Assembly (NCBI RefSeq): GCF_039822265.1
Contig: NZ_JBAJEX010000007.1
Span: 79,206 to 143,205, forward strand
Origin: Thiobacter sp. AK1
GTDB lineage: Bacteria > Pseudomonadota > Gammaproteobacteria > Burkholderiales > Thiobacteraceae
Direction of reading: 5' to 3'
Length of the DNA: 64,000 bases
Position numbers and translations under genes: made by a program. How positions within the stretch are numbered: the first letter of the stretch is position 1; each line of letters begins with the position of its first letter. Shown here one piece after another: positions 1 to 10,321 of this stretch. Below the pieces are notes generated by a model that was given only the letters and a program-made list of their open reading frames with translations, had not been told where the DNA came from and made no database searches.

Positions 1-1
1 G

Positions 2-1171
2 CGCCTGCCGGACGGCACCGGCCTAGAGCTGGTGCAGCACATCGGCCAGCACCATCCCCAGTTGCCGGTGGCCGTGATCACCGCCTTCGGCAGCGCCGAG
101 AATGCCGTCGCCGCGCTCAAGGCAGGCGCCTTCGACTACCTTTCCAAGCCGGTCTCCCTGGAACAGTTGCGAGCCCTGATCAAGTCGGCGCTCAAGGTGC
201 CGGAGAAAGCTTCCGAGGCGGCTGCGCCACGCACCCTGCTGGGCAGCTCCCCCGCCATCCAACACGTGCGTGCTTTGCTAGACAAGCTCGCGCGCAGTCA
301 GGCGCCGGTGCACATCACGGGCGAGTCTGGTAGCGGCAAGGAACTGGCCGCGCGCCTCATCCACGAACGCAGCAACCGGCGGGACAAACCCTTCGTGGCC
401 GTCAACTGTGGCGCCATTCCCGAAAATCTCGTGGAAAGCGAGTTTTTTGGCTACAAGAAAGGGGCCTTCACCGGCGCCGATGCGGACCGCGAGGGCTTTT
501 TCCAGGCCGCCAACGGTGGCACCCTGTTCCTGGACGAGGTGGCCGACCTGCCCCTTCCCATGCAGGTGAAGCTTTTGCGCGCCATCCAGGAAAAACGCGT
601 GCGCAAGCTGGGCGCAACACAAGAGGATCCCGTCGATGTGCGCATCATCAGCGCCACCCACCAGAATCTCTCGGGGCTGGTGGAGAGTGGCCGCTTTCGC
701 CAGGACCTTTATTACCGGCTGAACGTGATCGAGGTCAGGATGCCGGCACTCAGGGAAATGCGTGAGGACATCCCGGGCATGGCCGAGGCGATCCTCGCGC
801 GGCTGGCGGCGCAAAGCGGTGTGCCGGCGCCGCGCCTCAGCGAGGCCGCCGTGGCCGCGCTTAAGGACTACAGCTTCCCGGGCAACGTGCGCGAGCTGGA
901 AAACATCCTGGAACGGGCGCTCGCCCTGTGCCCGGGCAGCGAAATCGGCCGCGAGGATCTCTATCTCTCGGTGCCGGAAGCGGCACTGGAAGACACGGCG
1001 CGGGAACCCGGCGCGAAATGGCCACTGCAGGAATATCTCGACCGCATGGAAAAGGAAGCCATCCTGGAAGCGCTGGAAAAGACCCGCTACAACAAGACCG
1101 CAGCGGCCAAGCTCTTGGGCATCACCTTCCGCGCCCTGCGCTACCGACTGGAGCGTCTGGGCATCGATTGA
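2..1171 (+). CDS. pilR: Sigma-54-dependent response regulator, PilR-like (5' end outside window)
   Basis: NtrC-family transcription activator that would receive phosphate from a sensor kinase and open sigma-54 promoters. The reading frame is open from base 2, so the receiver N-terminus and its phospho-acceptor Asp lie outside the window. What remains is the receiver C-terminal half (RLPDGTG, then the conserved Lys in YLSKPVS), an AAA+ domain with Walker A GESGSGKE, the sigma-54 contact motif GAFTGA and Walker B GTLFLDEV, and a C-terminal Fis-type helix-turn-helix ([20 protein letters not shown]). That C-terminus resembles PilR, the type IV pilin regulator. No pil gene is visible to support it, so NtrC-like regulator is certain and PilR only likely. 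Confidence 0.8.
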   Translation, partial: RLPDGTGLELVQHIGQHHPQLPVAVITAFGSAENAVAALKAGAFDYLSKPVSLEQLRALIKSALKVPEKASEAAAPRTLLGSSPAIQHVRALLDKLARSQAPVHITGESGSGKELAARLIHERSNRRDKPFVAVNCGAIPENLVESEFFGYKKGAFTGADADREGFFQAANGGTLFLDEVADLPLPMQVKLLRAIQEKRVRKLGATQEDPVDVRIISATHQNLSGLVESGRFRQDLYYRLNVIEVRMPALREMREDIPGMAEAILARLAAQSGVPAPRLSEAAVAALKDYSFPGNVRELENILERALALCPGSEIGREDLYLSVPEAALEDTAREPGAKWPLQEYLDRMEKEAILEALEKTRYNKTAAAKLLGITFRALRYRLERLGID

Positions 1172-1172
1172 T

Positions 1173-3665
1173 TCAGCGCCGCGGCCGCCGCCGCGGCCGC
1201 ACCGGCTTCACGTTCCAGATCACCTCGGCGTATTCGCGGATGCTGCGGTCCGCGGAAAAACGTCCCATGCGCGCCACGTTGAGCACCGCGCGACGCAGCC
1301 ATTCGTCCCGGTTTCGATACACTCGCTCCACTTCCTGCTGGCGGGCCACGTAGTCGGCATAGTCGGCTAAAAGCAGGAAAGGATCGCCCCCCGTGGTGAG
1401 GGCATCGAAGATGACGCGGTGGCGCGCCGGCTCTTCGGGTGAAAAGAAGCCGTCGCGGATCATATCCAGCACCTGACGCAGCTCGGCATTCTCCCGATAA
1501 TGCCACCAGGGGTCATGTCCTGCGGCCCGCAGCGCCGTCACGCCTTCGGTGTCCAGGCCAAAGATGAAGATGTTCTCCGCCCCCACTTCGTTGCGGATCT
1601 CGATGTTGGCGCCATCCAGGGTGCCGATGGTAAGCGCTCCATTGAGCGCGAGCTTCATGTTGCCGGTGCCGGAGGCCTCGGTGCCGGCGGTGGAGATCTG
1701 TTCTGATAGCTCGGCGGCGGGAATGATGTCCTGGGCAGTGGAAACGTCGTAGTTGGGGATGAACACCACCTTGAGGCGATCCGCCACCAGCGGATCGTGG
1801 TTGACCACATCCGCCACGTCGTTGATCAAGCGGATGATTTGCTTGGCCATGCGATAGCCGGGCGCCGCCTTGCCGCCGAAGATCACAGTGCGCGCCAGGT
1901 GATCCCCACTGGGATGAGCGCGAATGCGGTTGTACAACGTGATCACGTGCAGCAAGTTGAGCAGCTGCCGTTTGTATTCGTGGATGCGTTTCACCTGCAC
2001 GTCGAACAGGCTGTCGGGATTCACCGCGATGCCCAGACGCTGCGCAATCGCCTCTGCGAGCCGCCTCTTGTTGGCCTGCTTCACCGCACCGAAGGCTTGG
2101 CGGAAGGCCGCATCCTCGGCCAGGGGCTCCAGGCGTTTGAGCTGCTCAAGATCCTTGAGCCAGCCATTGCCGATGCGCGCGCAGATCAGACGCGCCAAGT
2201 CCGGGTTGGCCTGGTTGAGCCAGCGGCGCGGCGTGATGCCGTTGGTGACGTTGACGATTTTGTCGGGCCATAGCCGATGGAAATCCGCGAAGATGGTCTG
2301 GCGCATCAGTTCGGTGTGGATGGCCGCCACGCCGTTGACCTTGTGGCAACCCACCATGGCCAGATGGGCCATGCGCACCCGCTTCGGACTAGACTCCTCG
2401 ATCAGCGAGACGCGCCGCAAAAGCGCGTGATCGCCGGGATGGCGATGGGTGACTTCGCGCAGGAAGCGGTGGTTGATCTCGTAGATGATCTGCAGATGAC
2501 GTGGCAGCACCCGCTCGAACAGGGGCACCGGCCAGGTCTCCAGCGCCTCCGGCATCAAGGTGTGGTTGGTGTAGGAAAACACCCGGCGCGTGATGTCCCA
2601 GGCATGGTCCCAATCGAGTCCGTGGCCATCCACCAAGATGCGCATCAATTCCGCGATGGCGATCGCGGGATGGGTATCGTTGAGCTGGATCGCCACCTTG
2701 TCCGGCAGCGCGTCGAATCCCTCGTGGTGCTTGGCGTAGCGGAACAGGATGTCCTGTAGCGAAGCCGAGACGAAGAAATACTGCTGCTTGAGCCTAAGCT
2801 CCCGGCCCATTTCCGTGGTGTCGTCGGGATAGAGTACCTTGGAGAGATTCTCCGACTCGTTCTTCTCCTCCACCGCCTTGATGTAGTTGCCCTCGTTGAA
2901 GTAGCCCAGGTCGAAGTCGCGCGTGGCCTTGGCCGCCCACAGGCGCATGTTGTTCACCGTCTCGGTGGCATAGCCCGGGATGGGGGTGTCGTAGGCCATG
3001 GCCATCACGTCGTCGGTGTCCACCCAGTGGTGGCGTAACCGCCCCTCGGCATCGGCGTACTCCACCACCCGGCCATGGAATTTCACCTGATAGAGCACCT
3101 CCGGCCGCGGAAATTCCCAGGGGTTGCCGTAGCGCAGCCAGTTGTCCGGATGCTCCACCTGGCAGCCGTTCTCGATCTTCTGGGTGAACATCCCGTACTC
3201 GTAGCGGATGCCGTAGCCATAGCCCGGCAGCCCCAAGGTGGCCATGGAATCGAGAAAACACGCCGCGAGCCGCCCTAGCCCGCCGTTGCCCAGGGCCGCG
3301 TCGTGTTCGATTTCGCGGATGGCGGCGAGATCCAGGCCCAGGTTTTCCACCGCCGTGCGGAAGGCCGGCTCACAGCCCATGTTGAGCACGCTGTTCATGA
3401 GGGTGCGGCCCATGAGGAATTCCATGGACAGGTAGTACACGCGCTTGGTATCGGCGCGGTAATAGCTGCGCATGGTTTCCATCCAGCGCTCGATGAGCCG
3501 CTCGCGCACCGCCGCCGCCGCGGTGTAGAACCAGTCGCGCTGGGTGGCGGTGAGGGGATCCTTGCCGATGCTATAGACGAGATGATTGGAAAGGGACCGC
3601 CGCCAGCCTGCGGCGTCCATGCCAGGGCGGTCCAGTTCCAGGTCGGTCAGGGGATTACTGGCCAT
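1173..3665 (-). CDS. glgP: Glycogen/starch/alpha-glucan phosphorylase
   Basis: Cytosolic PLP enzyme that releases glucose-1-phosphate from the non-reducing ends of alpha-1,4-glucans. At 830 residues it has the usual length of the family. The PLP-lysine region EASGTGNMKLALNGALTIGTLDGANIEI is intact, as are the N-terminal NGGLGRLAACFLDS glycine-rich stretch and VTNGITPRRWL. The last residues are an Arg/Pro-rich tail encoded by a GC-only palindromic run near 1180-1200. It converges with the pilR-like gene with a single base between their stops, so no terminator fits between them. No other glycogen gene lies next to it. Confidence 0.96.
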   Translation of the reverse strand: MASNPLTDLELDRPGMDAAGWRRSLSNHLVYSIGKDPLTATQRDWFYTAAAAVRERLIERWMETMRSYYRADTKRVYYLSMEFLMGRTLMNSVLNMGCEPAFRTAVENLGLDLAAIREIEHDAALGNGGLGRLAACFLDSMATLGLPGYGYGIRYEYGMFTQKIENGCQVEHPDNWLRYGNPWEFPRPEVLYQVKFHGRVVEYADAEGRLRHHWVDTDDVMAMAYDTPIPGYATETVNNMRLWAAKATRDFDLGYFNEGNYIKAVEEKNESENLSKVLYPDDTTEMGRELRLKQQYFFVSASLQDILFRYAKHHEGFDALPDKVAIQLNDTHPAIAIAELMRILVDGHGLDWDHAWDITRRVFSYTNHTLMPEALETWPVPLFERVLPRHLQIIYEINHRFLREVTHRHPGDHALLRRVSLIEESSPKRVRMAHLAMVGCHKVNGVAAIHTELMRQTIFADFHRLWPDKIVNVTNGITPRRWLNQANPDLARLICARIGNGWLKDLEQLKRLEPLAEDAAFRQAFGAVKQANKRRLAEAIAQRLGIAVNPDSLFDVQVKRIHEYKRQLLNLLHVITLYNRIRAHPSGDHLARTVIFGGKAAPGYRMAKQIIRLINDVADVVNHDPLVADRLKVVFIPNYDVSTAQDIIPAAELSEQISTAGTEASGTGNMKLALNGALTIGTLDGANIEIRNEVGAENIFIFGLDTEGVTALRAAGHDPWWHYRENAELRQVLDMIRDGFFSPEEPARHRVIFDALTTGGDPFLLLADYADYVARQQEVERVYRNRDEWLRRAVLNVARMGRFSADRSIREYAEVIWNVKPVRPRRRPRR

Positions 3666-3719
3666 GCCTGCCTCCGGTCGTTGCGCACGGAGACAGTAGC
3701 GGCACAGCGAGACCGTGCT

Positions 3720-4721
3720 TTAGACCAGGGCGATGGCGAGGTAAGTCGCGTAGAGCAGCCCGTTCAGCCACAGATGCCACAGGCGCAACTGGCCGCGGGT
3801 GAGCATGAGACGCAGCCAGAGGGCGGCGACGAAGGTGATGATGACGCCGGCAAGCACCGCCCGCTCCGGCGCCCAGGGCGTAAGCGTAATGCCGATGGCG
3901 GGCAGCAGGGTGCCCTGGAACACCATGGCGCCCGTGATGTTGCCGAAGGCGAGGGTGTCCTTGTGGCGGCGGATCCAGAGGATGCTGTTCACCTTCTCCG
4001 GCAGCTCGGTGGCGATGGGGATGATCATCAGGGAGAGCAGCAGGGGCGACCAGCCCATCAGCCGGGAAGCCTCCTCCACGCCGTGGATGAAGCCCTTGGC
4101 ACCGGCGATGAGCAAGCCAAGCCCCAGGGCCAGTTGCAGCAGGATCACCAGCAAATTCTCAGGCAGCCCGAGCCGCGCGAGAAACATCTTCTCATGGGCC
4201 TCGGTGCCGTGGCCGTCTTCCACTAGTTTGGCCGAGGCGCGGAAGGTGAGCATGAGATAGACGAAATAAATCATGACCATCACCGCCGCCAGGGTCACCC
4301 GCACCACCGGCAGATCATGGGGCACGAACAGGGCCACCGCCGCCAGGGCAAAGGCCATCAGAAAGAAATTGAGATCACGGGCAAGCCCCGTGCGCTCCGG
4401 CGTCAAATGCCCCCGCGGCCCCCGCCGCTTGAGCACGGCCACACTCATCAGGAACAGGGACAGGGTGGAGAGCATCAGCGGCGCGCCGAGGATGGCACCC
4501 ACACCGATCTCCTCGTTCAGCTTCTGGTTCGCGGTGCCAGCGAAAATGGCGAGCAGGGGCACCAGGGTTTCCGGCAGGGCAGTGCCCACCGCGGCGAACA
4601 CCGAGCCGGTGACGCCTTCGGATATACGCAGCCGCTCCCCCAAGTGCTCCAGGGCATTGGTGAACACTTCCGCCGCGACGAGAATCACCAACAGCGCAAC
4701 CAGCAATTGGAGGAGAACCAT
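3720..4721 (-). CDS. Sodium/calcium exchanger-family membrane protein
   Basis: Integral membrane cation antiporter of the CaCA (Na_Ca_ex) superfamily, 333 residues. Two alpha-repeats are visible. The first is near the N-terminus (VTGSVFAAVGTALPETLVP); the second is in the C-terminal half (IPIATELPEKVNSILWI, then GNITGAMVFQGTLLPAIG). The acidic Glu in each TALPE/TELPE motif is the expected ion-binding residue. About ten hydrophobic segments surround a charged central loop (HGTEAHEKMF). The start ATG follows an AGGAG-type ribosome binding site. The ion transported cannot be told from sequence. It is divergent from the thioredoxin-like gene. Confidence 0.82.
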   Translation of the reverse strand: MVLLQLLVALLVILVAAEVFTNALEHLGERLRISEGVTGSVFAAVGTALPETLVPLLAIFAGTANQKLNEEIGVGAILGAPLMLSTLSLFLMSVAVLKRRGPRGHLTPERTGLARDLNFFLMAFALAAVALFVPHDLPVVRVTLAAVMVMIYFVYLMLTFRASAKLVEDGHGTEAHEKMFLARLGLPENLLVILLQLALGLGLLIAGAKGFIHGVEEASRLMGWSPLLLSLMIIPIATELPEKVNSILWIRRHKDTLAFGNITGAMVFQGTLLPAIGITLTPWAPERAVLAGVIITFVAALWLRLMLTRGQLRLWHLWLNGLLYATYLAIALV

Positions 4722-4753
4722 GTCTGTTTTCCGTGGATCGTGGAGGAGCGCAT

Positions 4754-4759
4754 TATACT
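4754..4759 (+). promoter_or_regulatory. Candidate -10 box of the thioredoxin-like gene
   Basis: TATACT lies 7 nt before the ATG at 4767, which would put the transcription start at or next to the start codon. No good -35 box was seen in the short divergent spacer. Confidence 0.35.
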
Positions 4760-4766
4760 TGGGGCG

Positions 4767-5099
4767 ATGCTCCCTTCACTCACCGAGTTTGACTATCACC
4801 AGCGTCTCGCTGCCACGCCCGGGCCTGCCCTGGTGTTGTTTTCGAGTCCCGACTGTGGCGCCTGCCGCGTGGCGGAACGCCTGCTCTCCCACGCGCTCGC
4901 AGGGCGGGTGACCTGCTACAAAGTGGACGTACAGCAGGCCACCGCCCTTGCCCGCGCCTTCGACCTGTTTCATCTGCCCGCCTTGTTCCTGTATCGGGAT
5001 GGGCATTTTCATGCCGCGCTCCGTAGCGAGCTCACAGCAGAGGCCTTGCGTGCGGCCCTCGACGCGGCGCTGGCCTCACCTCCCCAGGAGGAACCTTGA
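4767..5099 (+). CDS. Thioredoxin-like protein with CxxC active site
   Basis: Small 110-residue thioredoxin-fold protein. The FSSPDCGACR stretch puts the redox pair at Cys30 and Cys33, and HLPALFLYRDG carries the cis-Pro that follows in the fold. It has no signal peptide, so it should act in the cytoplasm as a disulfide reductant or in thiol homeostasis; the partner is unknown. The first ATG in the domain was chosen because a longer upstream reading has no domain content and runs antisense through the antiporter gene. The stop overlaps the TTG start of ampD, so the two are translationally coupled. Confidence 0.8.
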   Translation: MLPSLTEFDYHQRLAATPGPALVLFSSPDCGACRVAERLLSHALAGRVTCYKVDVQQATALARAFDLFHLPALFLYRDGHFHAALRSELTAEALRAALDAALASPPQEEP

Positions 5100-5653
5100 G
5101 CCTCTTGCGCCTCGACGCCGGCGGCTGGATCGAGGGTGTCAAGCGGGTGCCTTCGCCTAATTTCGACGCCCGCCCGCCCGGCGAAGCCGTCACCCTGGTG
5201 GTGATCCACAACATCAGCCTGCCGCCGGGAGAATACGGCGGCCCCGGCATCCTGGAGCTTTTCACCAACCGCCTCGACTGCGCCGCCCACCCTTATTACG
5301 AAGCCCTGCGTGATCTGCGCGTATCCGCCCATTTCCTCATTCGCCGAGACGGCGAGCTGGTTCAGTTCGTTTCCACCCATGACCGCGCCTGGCACGCGGG
5401 GGTCTCTTGCTTTCGCGGGCGGGAGCGCTGCAACGATTTCTCCATTGGCATCGAGCTGGAAGGCAGCGACTTCGAACCCTTCACCGACGCCCAGTACACC
5501 GCGCTCTCCCACCTGCTGCCGGCCCTGGCCGCCACCCATCCCATCCGCGACATCGCCGGACATGCCGACATTGCCCCGGGACGCAAGACCGACCCCGGCC
5601 CCTTCTTCGACTGGAGCCGGTTGCCGCCTGCTTTTTGCATCGTGAAAACGTAA
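5096..5653 (+). CDS. ampD: 1,6-anhydro-N-acetylmuramyl-L-alanine amidase AmpD
   Basis: Cytosolic zinc amidase of peptidoglycan recycling; it cuts the peptide from anhydro-muropeptides and so can affect AmpC induction where present. At 185 residues it is full length. The Amidase_2 fold shows VVIHNISLPP (zinc His38), SAHFLIRRDGELVQFV, and the C-terminal GHADIAPGRKTDPGP with the second His and the Asp ligand. The start is a TTG preceded by AGGAGG at the right distance; no in-frame ATG exists near it. It overlaps the preceding stop by 4 nt. Confidence 0.93.
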   Translation: MSLLRLDAGGWIEGVKRVPSPNFDARPPGEAVTLVVIHNISLPPGEYGGPGILELFTNRLDCAAHPYYEALRDLRVSAHFLIRRDGELVQFVSTHDRAWHAGVSCFRGRERCNDFSIGIELEGSDFEPFTDAQYTALSHLLPALAATHPIRDIAGHADIAPGRKTDPGPFFDWSRLPPAFCIVKT

Positions 5654-5661
5654 TTTAAGGC

Positions 5662-5719
5662 TTGCAATCAACGACACGCATGCTAACAATGAAGGAAGCT
5701 GGTCCGACAGAAAGACCAG
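5662..5719 (+). promoter_or_regulatory. Candidate promoter and leader hairpin of the formate dehydrogenase operon
   Basis: TTGCAA (5662-5667) and TAACAA (5684-5689) sit 16 nt apart, with a TG one base before the -10. Downstream, CTGGTC (5699-5704) pairs with GACCAG (5714-5719), a hairpin just ahead of the AGGAGG ribosome binding site. The boxes are imperfect, so this is tentative. Confidence 0.35.
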
Positions 5720-5743
5720 ACGGGTCAAATCACAGGAGGCAAC

Positions 5744-8700
5744 ATGAACATCACCAGGCGCCAGTTCTTCAAGATCTGCGCCGCGGGAGTGGGCAGCGGC
5801 AGCATCGCCGCGCTCGGGTTCGCTCCGGGCACGGCGTTGGCCGAGGTCCGCGAATTCAAACTCGCGCGCGCAACCGAAACCCGCAACACCTGCCCTTATT
5901 GCTCAGTCGGCTGCGGCATTTTGATCTACGGCTTGGGCGACAAATCCAAGAATGCCCACAGCAAGATCATTCACATCGAGGGCGATCCGGACCATCCGGT
6001 CAATCGCGGCACTCTGTGCCCCAAAGGTGCAGGCCTGCTCGACTTCGTGCGCAGCGAAAACCGTCTGCTTCATCCGGAATATCGCGCGCCTGGCAGCAAG
6101 GAGTGGAAGCGCATCTCGTGGGATGAGGCCTTCACCCGCATCGCCAGACTGATGAAAGACGACCGCGACAAGAACTTCATCGCCAAGAACGACAAGGGCG
6201 AAACGGTGAACCGCTGGGTCACCACCGGCATGCTCGCGGCTTCCGCCTCCAGCAACGAAACCGGCTACCTGACGCAGAAGATCGCGCGTAGCCTGGGGAT
6301 GCTCGCATTCGACAATCAGGCACGTGTCTGACACGGCCCGACGGTGGCAAGTCTTGCCCCGACGTTTGGCCGCGGTGCGATGACCAATCACTGGGTCGAC
6401 ATCAAGAATGCCGACCTGATCTTAATCATGGGTGGCAATGCCGCCGAGGCCCATCCCTGCGGGTTCAAATGGGTGACGGAAGCCAAGGCGAGACGCGGCG
6501 CCAAGCTGGTGGTGGTGGATCCCCGCTTCACCCGCTCGGCGGCAGTGGCGGATTTCTACGCACCGATCCGCGCCGGTTCGGACATTGCCTTCCTCGGCGG
6601 CGTGATCAACTACCTGCTCTCGCACGACAAGATCCACCACGAGTACGTCAAGAACTACACCGACTTCACTTTCCTGGTGAAGGAGGAGTTCGCCTTCGAG
6701 GATGGCATCTACTCCGGCTACAACCCGGAAAAGCGCAGCTATGACAAGTCCACCTGGGGCTACCAGATCGGCAAGGACGGCTACGTCATCACCGACCCGA
6801 CCCTGGAACATCCGCGCTGCGTTTATCAATTGCTGAAAAGGCACTACTCGCGTTACACGCCGGACATGGTGTCGCGCATCTGCGGCACGCCCAAGGATGA
6901 CTTCCTGAAGATCTGCGAGATGATCGCGGAGACTTCCAGACCCGACAAGGCCATGACCATCCTGTACGCCTTAGGCTGGACCCAACACTCCCAGGGCTCG
7001 CAGATGATCCGCACCGCCGCCATGGTGCAGCTGCTGCTGGGCAACATCGGCGTGGCGGGCGGCGGCATGAATGCGCTCAGAGGCCACTCCAACATCCAGG
7101 GGCTTACCGATCTGGGCCTGCTGTCCAATCTGCTGCCGGGCTACATGACCCTTCCCGGTGACGCGGAGCAGGACTACAAGACTTACATCGAGAAGCGAGC
7201 CTTGAAGCCGCTGCGGCCCGGCCAGCTGTCCTACTGGCAGAACTACGGCAAGTTCTTCGTCAGCACCATGAAGGCGTGGTACGGCGACGCCGCAACGGCG
7301 GAAAACGACTGGTGCTACCACTGGCTGCCCAAGCTCGACAAGGGCTACGACATCCTGCAGGTGTTCGAAAACATGAACCAGGGTAAGGTCAACGGCTATA
7401 TCTGCCAGGGCTTCAATCCGCTGGCCTCGGCACCGTGCAAGGTCAAAGTTGCCAGCTCGCTGGCCAAGCTGAAATATCTCGTGATCATCGATCCGCTGGC
7501 CACGGAAACCTCCGAGTTCTGGCAGAACCACGGCGAATACAACGACGTCGATCCAAGCAAGATCCAGACCGAAGTGTTCCGCCTGCCTTCCACCTGTTTC
7601 GCCGAGGAAGACGGCTCCCTGGTCAGCTCCAGCCGCGTCTTGCAGTGGCATTGGAAAGCCGCCGAGCCGCCAGGCGACGCCAAGAGCGACCAGGAAATCC
7701 TGGCCGGCATCTTCCTCAAGCTGCGCGAGCTGTACCAGAAGGAAGGCGGCGCCTTCCCCGACCCCATCCTCAACCTCACCTGGAAGTATCGTCAACCGCA
7801 CGCGCCGGCGCCTGATGAACTGGCCAAGGAGTTCTCCGGCAAGGCGCTGAAGGATGTGACCGATCCAAAGGATCCAAGCAAAATCTTGGTGAAGGCCGGT
7901 GAACAGCTGAACGGCTTCGCCGAGTTGCGCGACGATGGCTCCACTGCCTGCGGCTGCTGGATTTTCTCCGGCGCCTGGTCGGAGAAGGGCAATTTGATGG
8001 CGCGGCGCGACAACTCGGACCCCTTTGGCATCGGTCAGACGCTGAACTGGGCCTTCGCTTGGCCGGCCAACCGCCGTATCCTCTACAACCGCGCGTCCTG
8101 CGACCTCAGCGGCAAGCCCTACGATCCGAGGCGCAAGCTCATCGCCTGGGATGCGTCCAGCGGCAAGTGGAGCGGCTCCGACATTCCCGACTTCAAACCG
8201 GACTCCGCGCCGGAAGAGGGCATGGGCCCCTTCATCATGAACCCCGAAGGCGTAGCGCGCTTCTTCGCCGTCGACAAAATGGCGGAGGGCCCCTTCCCCG
8301 AGCACTATGAGCCGATGGAGTCGCCGCTGCCCAACAACCCGCTGCATCCCAAGAACGAGCGGGCGCGTTCCAACCCGGCGGCACGGGTGTTTAAGGAGGA
8401 CTGGAACAGCTTCGGCAAGCCGGACCAGTTCCCCTATGTCTGCACCACCTATCGCCTCACCGAGCACTTCCACTTCTGGACCAAGCACGTGAAATTGAAC
8501 GCGATCGTGCAGCCGGAGCAGTTCGTGGAAATCGACGAGGAGCTGGCCAGACAGAAAGGCATCAAGGCCGGCGACCACGTGCGGGTGAAATCCAACCGCG
8601 GCTTCATCGTCGCGGTGGCGGTGGTCACCAAGCGCTTACGCACCCTCGATGTGGACGGCAAAAAGGTGCACACGGTAGGCGTGCCCATCCACTGGGGCTT

Positions 8701-8815
8701 CATGGGCTTGGCTAAGAACGGCTATATCACCAACAGCCTGACGCCCTTCGTCGGCGACGCCAACACTCAGACGCCGGAGTTCAAGTCCTTCCTGGTAAAC
8801 ATCGAGAAGGTATGA
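5744..8815 (+). CDS. fdnG: Selenocysteine formate dehydrogenase, catalytic alpha subunit (FdnG/FdoG type)
   Basis: Molybdopterin enzyme that oxidises formate to CO2, here an exported, membrane-attached respiratory type. A twin-arginine signal (RRQFFK at residues 5-10) starts the protein. Cys50, Cys53, Cys57 and Cys92 (CPYCSVGC... LCPKG) bind the proximal [4Fe-4S] cluster. An in-frame UGA at 6329-6331 falls at residue 196 inside NQARV-U-HGPTVA, exactly where family members carry the catalytic Sec, and reading continues to 8813-8815 (1,023 residues). AGGAGG precedes the ATG. Gene callers will split it at 6331. The beta and gamma subunits and the Sec machinery follow on the same strand. Confidence 0.96.
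6329..6370 (+). promoter_or_regulatory. Bacterial SECIS element
   Basis: The UGA is followed by a hairpin whose upper stem is GGCAA (6346-6350) paired with TTGCC (6354-6358). The AGUCU run occupies 6350-6354, starting 22 nt from the U of UGA, the same offset as GGUCU in E. coli fdhF. SelB would bind this apical part to direct Sec insertion. Confidence 0.88.
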
Positions 8816-8825
8816 GGAGGCGGCC

Positions 8826-9701
8826 ATGGCACTGCAATCCCTAGACATCAAAGCCCGCTCGGCCACCACCACGCCCTCGCCCTCGGTGCGCGGCGCCACC
8901 ACTCAGGTGGCCAAGCTGATCGACATTTCCAAATGCATTGGCTGCAAGGCCTGTCAGGTGGCCTGCATGGAGTGGAACGATCTGCGCGACGGAATCGGCC
9001 ACAACGTGGGCGTCTATGACAATCCCATGGACCTCACCGCCCAGTCCTGGACCGTGATGCGCTTCTCGGAAGTGGAAGTGCAGGCGGGCCGGCTGGAGTG
9101 GCTGATCCGCAAGGATGGCTGCATGCACTGCGCCGATCCGGGCTGCCTCAAGGCCTGCCCCTCGCCCGGCGCCATCGTGCAATACGCCAATGGCATCGTG
9201 GATTTCCATGAGGAAAACTGCATCGGCTGCGGCTACTGCATCGCGGGCTGCCCCTTCAACATCCCGCGCCTGTCGAAGCAGGACGGCAAGGCCTACAAAT
9301 GCACCTTGTGCTCGGATCGGGTGGCGGTGGGACTGGAACCCGCCTGCGTGAAAACCTGCCCCACCGGTGCCATCGTCTTCGGCGCCAAGGAGGACATGAT
9401 CCATCACGCCGAAGAACGCATCGCCGATCTCAAGTCGCGCGGCTTCCAGAATGCCGGCCTGTACGATCCGCCGGGCGTGGGCGGCACCCACGTCATGTAT
9501 GTACTACAGCATGCCGACCGGCCGGAGCTCTACCACGGCCTGCCCAAGGATCCGGGCATCAGTCCGCTGGTGTCCCTGTGGAAGGGCATCACCAAGCCCC
9601 TGGCCAGCCTGGGTCTGGGGCTCGCGGTGCTCGCCGGCTTCTTCCATTACGTCACCGCCGGCCCCAATGAGGTCGAAGAGGACAAGGAGCACACATCATG
9701 A
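8826..9701 (+). CDS. fdnH: Formate dehydrogenase iron-sulfur beta subunit
   Basis: Electron-transfer subunit, 291 residues, carrying four [4Fe-4S] clusters bound by ferredoxin-like Cys motifs: [44 protein letters not shown] and CTLCSDRV... CVKTCP. A single hydrophobic segment near the C-terminus ([18 protein letters not shown]) anchors it in the inner membrane, as in FdnH. It would pass electrons from the catalytic subunit to the cytochrome b subunit. The ATG follows GGAGG, 10 nt after the alpha stop, and its end overlaps the gamma gene by ATGA. Confidence 0.95.
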   Translation: MALQSLDIKARSATTTPSPSVRGATTQVAKLIDISKCIGCKACQVACMEWNDLRDGIGHNVGVYDNPMDLTAQSWTVMRFSEVEVQAGRLEWLIRKDGCMHCADPGCLKACPSPGAIVQYANGIVDFHEENCIGCGYCIAGCPFNIPRLSKQDGKAYKCTLCSDRVAVGLEPACVKTCPTGAIVFGAKEDMIHHAEERIADLKSRGFQNAGLYDPPGVGGTHVMYVLQHADRPELYHGLPKDPGISPLVSLWKGITKPLASLGLGLAVLAGFFHYVTAGPNEVEEDKEHTS

Positions 9702-10321
9702 GCGCACCCATCGTTCCCCGCTATTCGCCGCGGGATCGCGCCAATCACTGGGTGATCGCCATCACCTTCATTTTGTTGGCGATCTCCGGCCTGGCGTTGT
9801 TCCATCCAGCGTTCTTCTTCCTGAGCAACCTGCTGGGCGGCGGCACCTGGAATCGCATCCTGCACCCCTTCATCGGCGTGGTACTGCTGCTCTCCTTTAC
9901 CGCCTTCGCGCTGCGGCTCGCGGCGGACAACCGCATCACCGCCGCGGACCGGGAATGGAAAAAATACCTGCCCCGCATCCTGCGCAACGAGCCGGTGACC
10001 CTGCCCAAGATCGGCAAATACAACATCGGCCAGAAATACCTGTTCTGGTCGCTGGTGGTGCTGATCCCGCTGCTGTTTTTCACCGGCATCGTCATCTGGC
10101 AGCCTTGGTTCGCCTCCTATTTCTCCGTGGGCCTGATCCGGCTCGCCGTGCTGGTGCATGCGGCGGCGGCCTTCCTGGCCATGCTCGCCATCATCGTCCA
10201 CATCTACTCGGCCATCTGGACCAAGGGCTCCATCCGCGCCATGACGCGGGGCACGGTGAGCGCGGCGTGGGCGAAGCACCACCACCCCGCCTGGTATGAA
10301 GAGGTGAGTCGCAGCCGATGA
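9698..10321 (+). CDS. fdnI: Formate dehydrogenase cytochrome b556 gamma subunit
   Basis: Inner-membrane dihaem cytochrome b of 207 residues that passes electrons from the beta subunit to quinone. Four hydrophobic helices are visible: [18 protein letters not shown], the segment around [39 protein letters not shown], and [26 protein letters not shown]. Candidate haem His residues include the NHW near the start and the H residues in VLVHAA and IVHIY. It overlaps both neighbours by ATGA, so alpha-beta-gamma-fdhE form one translational unit. Confidence 0.94.
   Translation: MSAPIVPRYSPRDRANHWVIAITFILLAISGLALFHPAFFFLSNLLGGGTWNRILHPFIGVVLLLSFTAFALRLAADNRITAADREWKKYLPRILRNEPVTLPKIGKYNIGQKYLFWSLVVLIPLLFFTGIVIWQPWFASYFSVGLIRLAVLVHAAAAFLAMLAIIVHIYSAIWTKGSIRAMTRGTVSAAWAKHHHPAWYEEVSRSR

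Noticed and set aside
1180..1200. Terminator between the pilR-like gene and glgP
   Set aside because: The GC palindrome is inside the glgP coding end and has no T-run.
5744..6331. Two separate genes, a 195-residue protein and an 823-residue protein
   Set aside because: The UGA falls in NQARV-U-HGPTVA at the catalytic Sec position and is followed by a SECIS hairpin and nearby selA, selB and tRNA-Sec.
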